This document shows, piece after piece, positions 6,466 through 7,125 of a DNA stretch of 7,125 nt; position 1 is the first letter of the stretch; the number at the start of each line of letters is the position of its first letter. Origin of the DNA: Nanobdellota archaeon (lineage in GTDB: Archaea; Nanobdellota; Nanobdellia; Pacearchaeales; GW2011-AR1). Position numbers and translations under genes: made by a program. The notes under the pieces are model-generated. The model was not told the origin of the DNA. It was given only the letters and a program-made list of their open reading frames with translations, and searched no databases. The stretch covers positions 1 to 7,125 of the forward strand of contig JAHIWJ010000088.1 in the NCBI GenBank assembly GCA_018816205.1. The letters are read 5' to 3'.

Positions 6466-6490
6466 TTTCATCAAAAAATAAAGTCTCTGA

Positions 6491-6498
6491 AATATAAA
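6491..6498 (-). promoter_or_regulatory. Putative TATA box of the transketolase gene
   Basis: Minus-strand TTTATATT (within GTTTTTTATATTTC) is centred about 40 bp before the ATG at 6455. This would start transcription near 6468 and give a leader of about 13 bases that includes the SD site. A second candidate, TTTAAAAT, lies near 6517-6524 and would give a longer leader. The remainder of the 115-bp gap to the prefoldin gene shows no other feature. Confidence 0.4.
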
Positions 6499-6555
6499 AA
6501 ACTTCTCTTTCTGGAATTTTAAACTGCCCAATCCTCTATTTTTCACTAACCCCAG

Positions 6556-6564
6556 AATAAAAAA
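6556..6564 (-). terminator. T6 terminator candidate after the prefoldin gene
   Basis: Minus-strand TTTTTTATT begins six bases after the prefoldin TAG. The T-run, together with a TATA box further downstream, suggests that prefoldin and transketolase are transcribed separately although they share a strand. Confidence 0.4.
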
Positions 6565-6570
6565 CTTACA

Positions 6571-6978
6571 CTATTCTCCCTTAATACCCTCAACTTCCTG
6601 CAGCATTTTTCTGAACTCTTCAGCGTGTTCATGCAGCTGCCCAGTCAACTGAACCTTGGCCTCATTAAACTTCTTAACCTGGCTCTCAACAATTTCCTTC
6701 GCTTCTTTAGGCGTCTTTCGGACAACAACTCCCGCCCCGACCTCAACAAAAAGTTTCTCTTCCTCTGCGCGTGAAACTTTCATATGCACCCCCCTTCCAA
6801 TGCCCGCCAACATCTCCTTCTCAGGATTCTTCATAAGAACATCCAGATTCTCTGCAAATCTGTTCAACTCACTAATCTGCTCACTCACAAACTGCAGCTG
6901 CTTCTCAATTTCTTCAGATTTCTCTCTAAGACTCATCGCCCTATGCAAAAGTTCCTGGCTTTCATCAACGTTTATCAT
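6571..6978 (-). CDS. pfdA: Prefoldin subunit alpha
   Basis: This 135-residue cytosolic chaperone subunit should form, with four beta subunits, the alpha2-beta4 prefoldin hexamer that holds unfolded proteins and passes them to the thermosome. The sequence has the family's layout: an N-terminal coiled coil (about 3-50, heptads such as REKSEEIEKQLQFVSEQIS), a central beta-hairpin core at about 57-90 (MLAGIGRGVHMKV and KLFVEVGAGVVVRKTP, the latter with the well-conserved 'VGAGVVV' of alpha subunits), then a C-terminal coiled coil (about 91-132). Length is slightly short but normal for archaea. The ATG at 6978 is supported by a TATA box 25-26 bp upstream and no SD, so it is probably leaderless. 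The stop is TAG. In many archaea the gene sits among ribosomal protein genes and ftsY; here its downstream neighbour is transketolase. Confidence 0.92.
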   Translation of the reverse strand: MINVDESQELLHRAMSLREKSEEIEKQLQFVSEQISELNRFAENLDVLMKNPEKEMLAGIGRGVHMKVSRAEEEKLFVEVGAGVVVRKTPKEAKEIVESQVKKFNEAKVQLTGQLHEHAEEFRKMLQEVEGIKGE

Positions 6979-6999
6979 AACTACGCTAGAAAATCGGGG

Positions 7000-7007
7000 A
7001 TTTTAAG
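7000..7007 (-). promoter_or_regulatory. TATA box of the prefoldin gene
   Basis: Minus-strand CTTAAAAT (within GACTTAAAATCC) is centred 25-26 bp before the prefoldin ATG, matching the geometry of the envelope-protein and permease promoters. Confidence 0.5.
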
Positions 7008-7054
7008 TCTTACTAATCTCCTACATTGTAAAATAAACGGGTGTCGATTTTAAT

Positions 7055-7060
7055 AAAAAA
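7055..7060 (-). terminator. T6 terminator candidate of the right-edge gene
   Basis: Minus-strand TTTTTTATT starts within a few bases of the TAA at 7064-7062. It is the same T6-A-T pattern seen after the prefoldin and envelope-protein genes, and it helps support the partial gene at the edge. Confidence 0.35.
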
Positions 7061-7061
7061 T

Positions 7062-7125
7062 TTAATCTGAATTATTCTTACCAAAAAGCAGTCTAAGAAC
7101 TTCGTCTATTAACCACACAAAGAAG
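7062..7125 (-). CDS. C-terminus of an unidentified protein, cut by the right edge
   Basis: One minus-strand frame is open from the edge to a TAA at 7064-7062, giving 20 residues that end VLRLLFGKNNSD. The other two minus frames close within a dozen codons and the plus strand offers nothing here. The residues suggest an amphipathic or hydrophobic helix with a polar tail, which is ordinary for a protein end but not diagnostic. A T6 run follows the stop. It shows no sign of being ribosomal protein L18a/LX, which precedes prefoldin alpha in many archaea. Only 20 codons are visible, so this is tentative. Confidence 0.35.
   Translation of the reverse strand, partial: FFVWLIDEVLRLLFGKNNSD

Noticed and set aside
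6448..6471. Eight-codon mini-frame (MKRGKHG) overlapping the transketolase start, as a leader peptide
   Set aside because: The predicted transcript start near 6468 would exclude its ATG. The frame is too short to distinguish from chance.
6656..7053. Plus-strand open frames opposite prefoldin alpha
   Set aside because: Both are shadows of the coiled-coil gene on the other strand. The Ser/Phe/Thr-rich translation is typical of antisense reading of Glu/Lys-rich helices.
1..7125. tRNA, rRNA, CRISPR array, insertion sequence or long repeats
   Set aside because: Scanning the intergenic stretches by eye showed no cloverleaf-like sequence, spaced direct repeats, or terminal inverted repeats. All gaps are short (under about 120 bp).

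Overview
The window looks like chromosomal DNA from an archaeon, most likely a small-genome lineage such as the DPANN group (Woesearchaeota/Pacearchaeota-like). The signs are a prefoldin alpha subunit, a secreted protein resembling the COG1361 'S-layer domain' family, AT-rich intergenic DNA, T-run terminators, and TATA boxes about 26-28 bp upstream of start codons that lack a Shine-Dalgarno site (leaderless transcription). The lineage is inferred from protein style only; no rRNA marker is present.

Left part (1-2900). A minus-strand gene runs off the left edge, with only its first 17 codons visible. Next to its promoter is the C-terminal third of a reverse transcriptase whose catalytic core is missing. 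Then comes a two-gene operon of related MacB/FtsX-type ABC transporter permeases (473-1690 and 1692-2900). No ATPase gene accompanies them.

Middle part (2912-4620). A RimJ/RimL-type GNAT acetyltransferase is convergent with the permeases. Upstream of it on the same strand is an exported, C-terminally anchored beta-sandwich protein whose frame is cut by one in-frame TAG. Divergent from that gene is a 67-residue acidic protein I do not recognise.

Right part (4623-7125). A full-length, one-piece transketolase strongly resembles the animal-type enzyme. It is followed (reading the window left to right) by prefoldin alpha. Both are on the minus strand but probably have their own promoters. At the right edge is the possible C-terminus of one more minus-strand gene.

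The genes do not form one obvious pathway. Permeases and exported protein concern the cell envelope, transketolase is sugar-phosphate metabolism, prefoldin is protein folding. I found no CRISPR array, tRNA, rRNA or intact mobile element. The points most worth a second look are the amber codon in the envelope protein, the beheaded reverse transcriptase, the permease pair without an ATPase, and the very regular leaderless promoter geometry, which also corrects two start codons.
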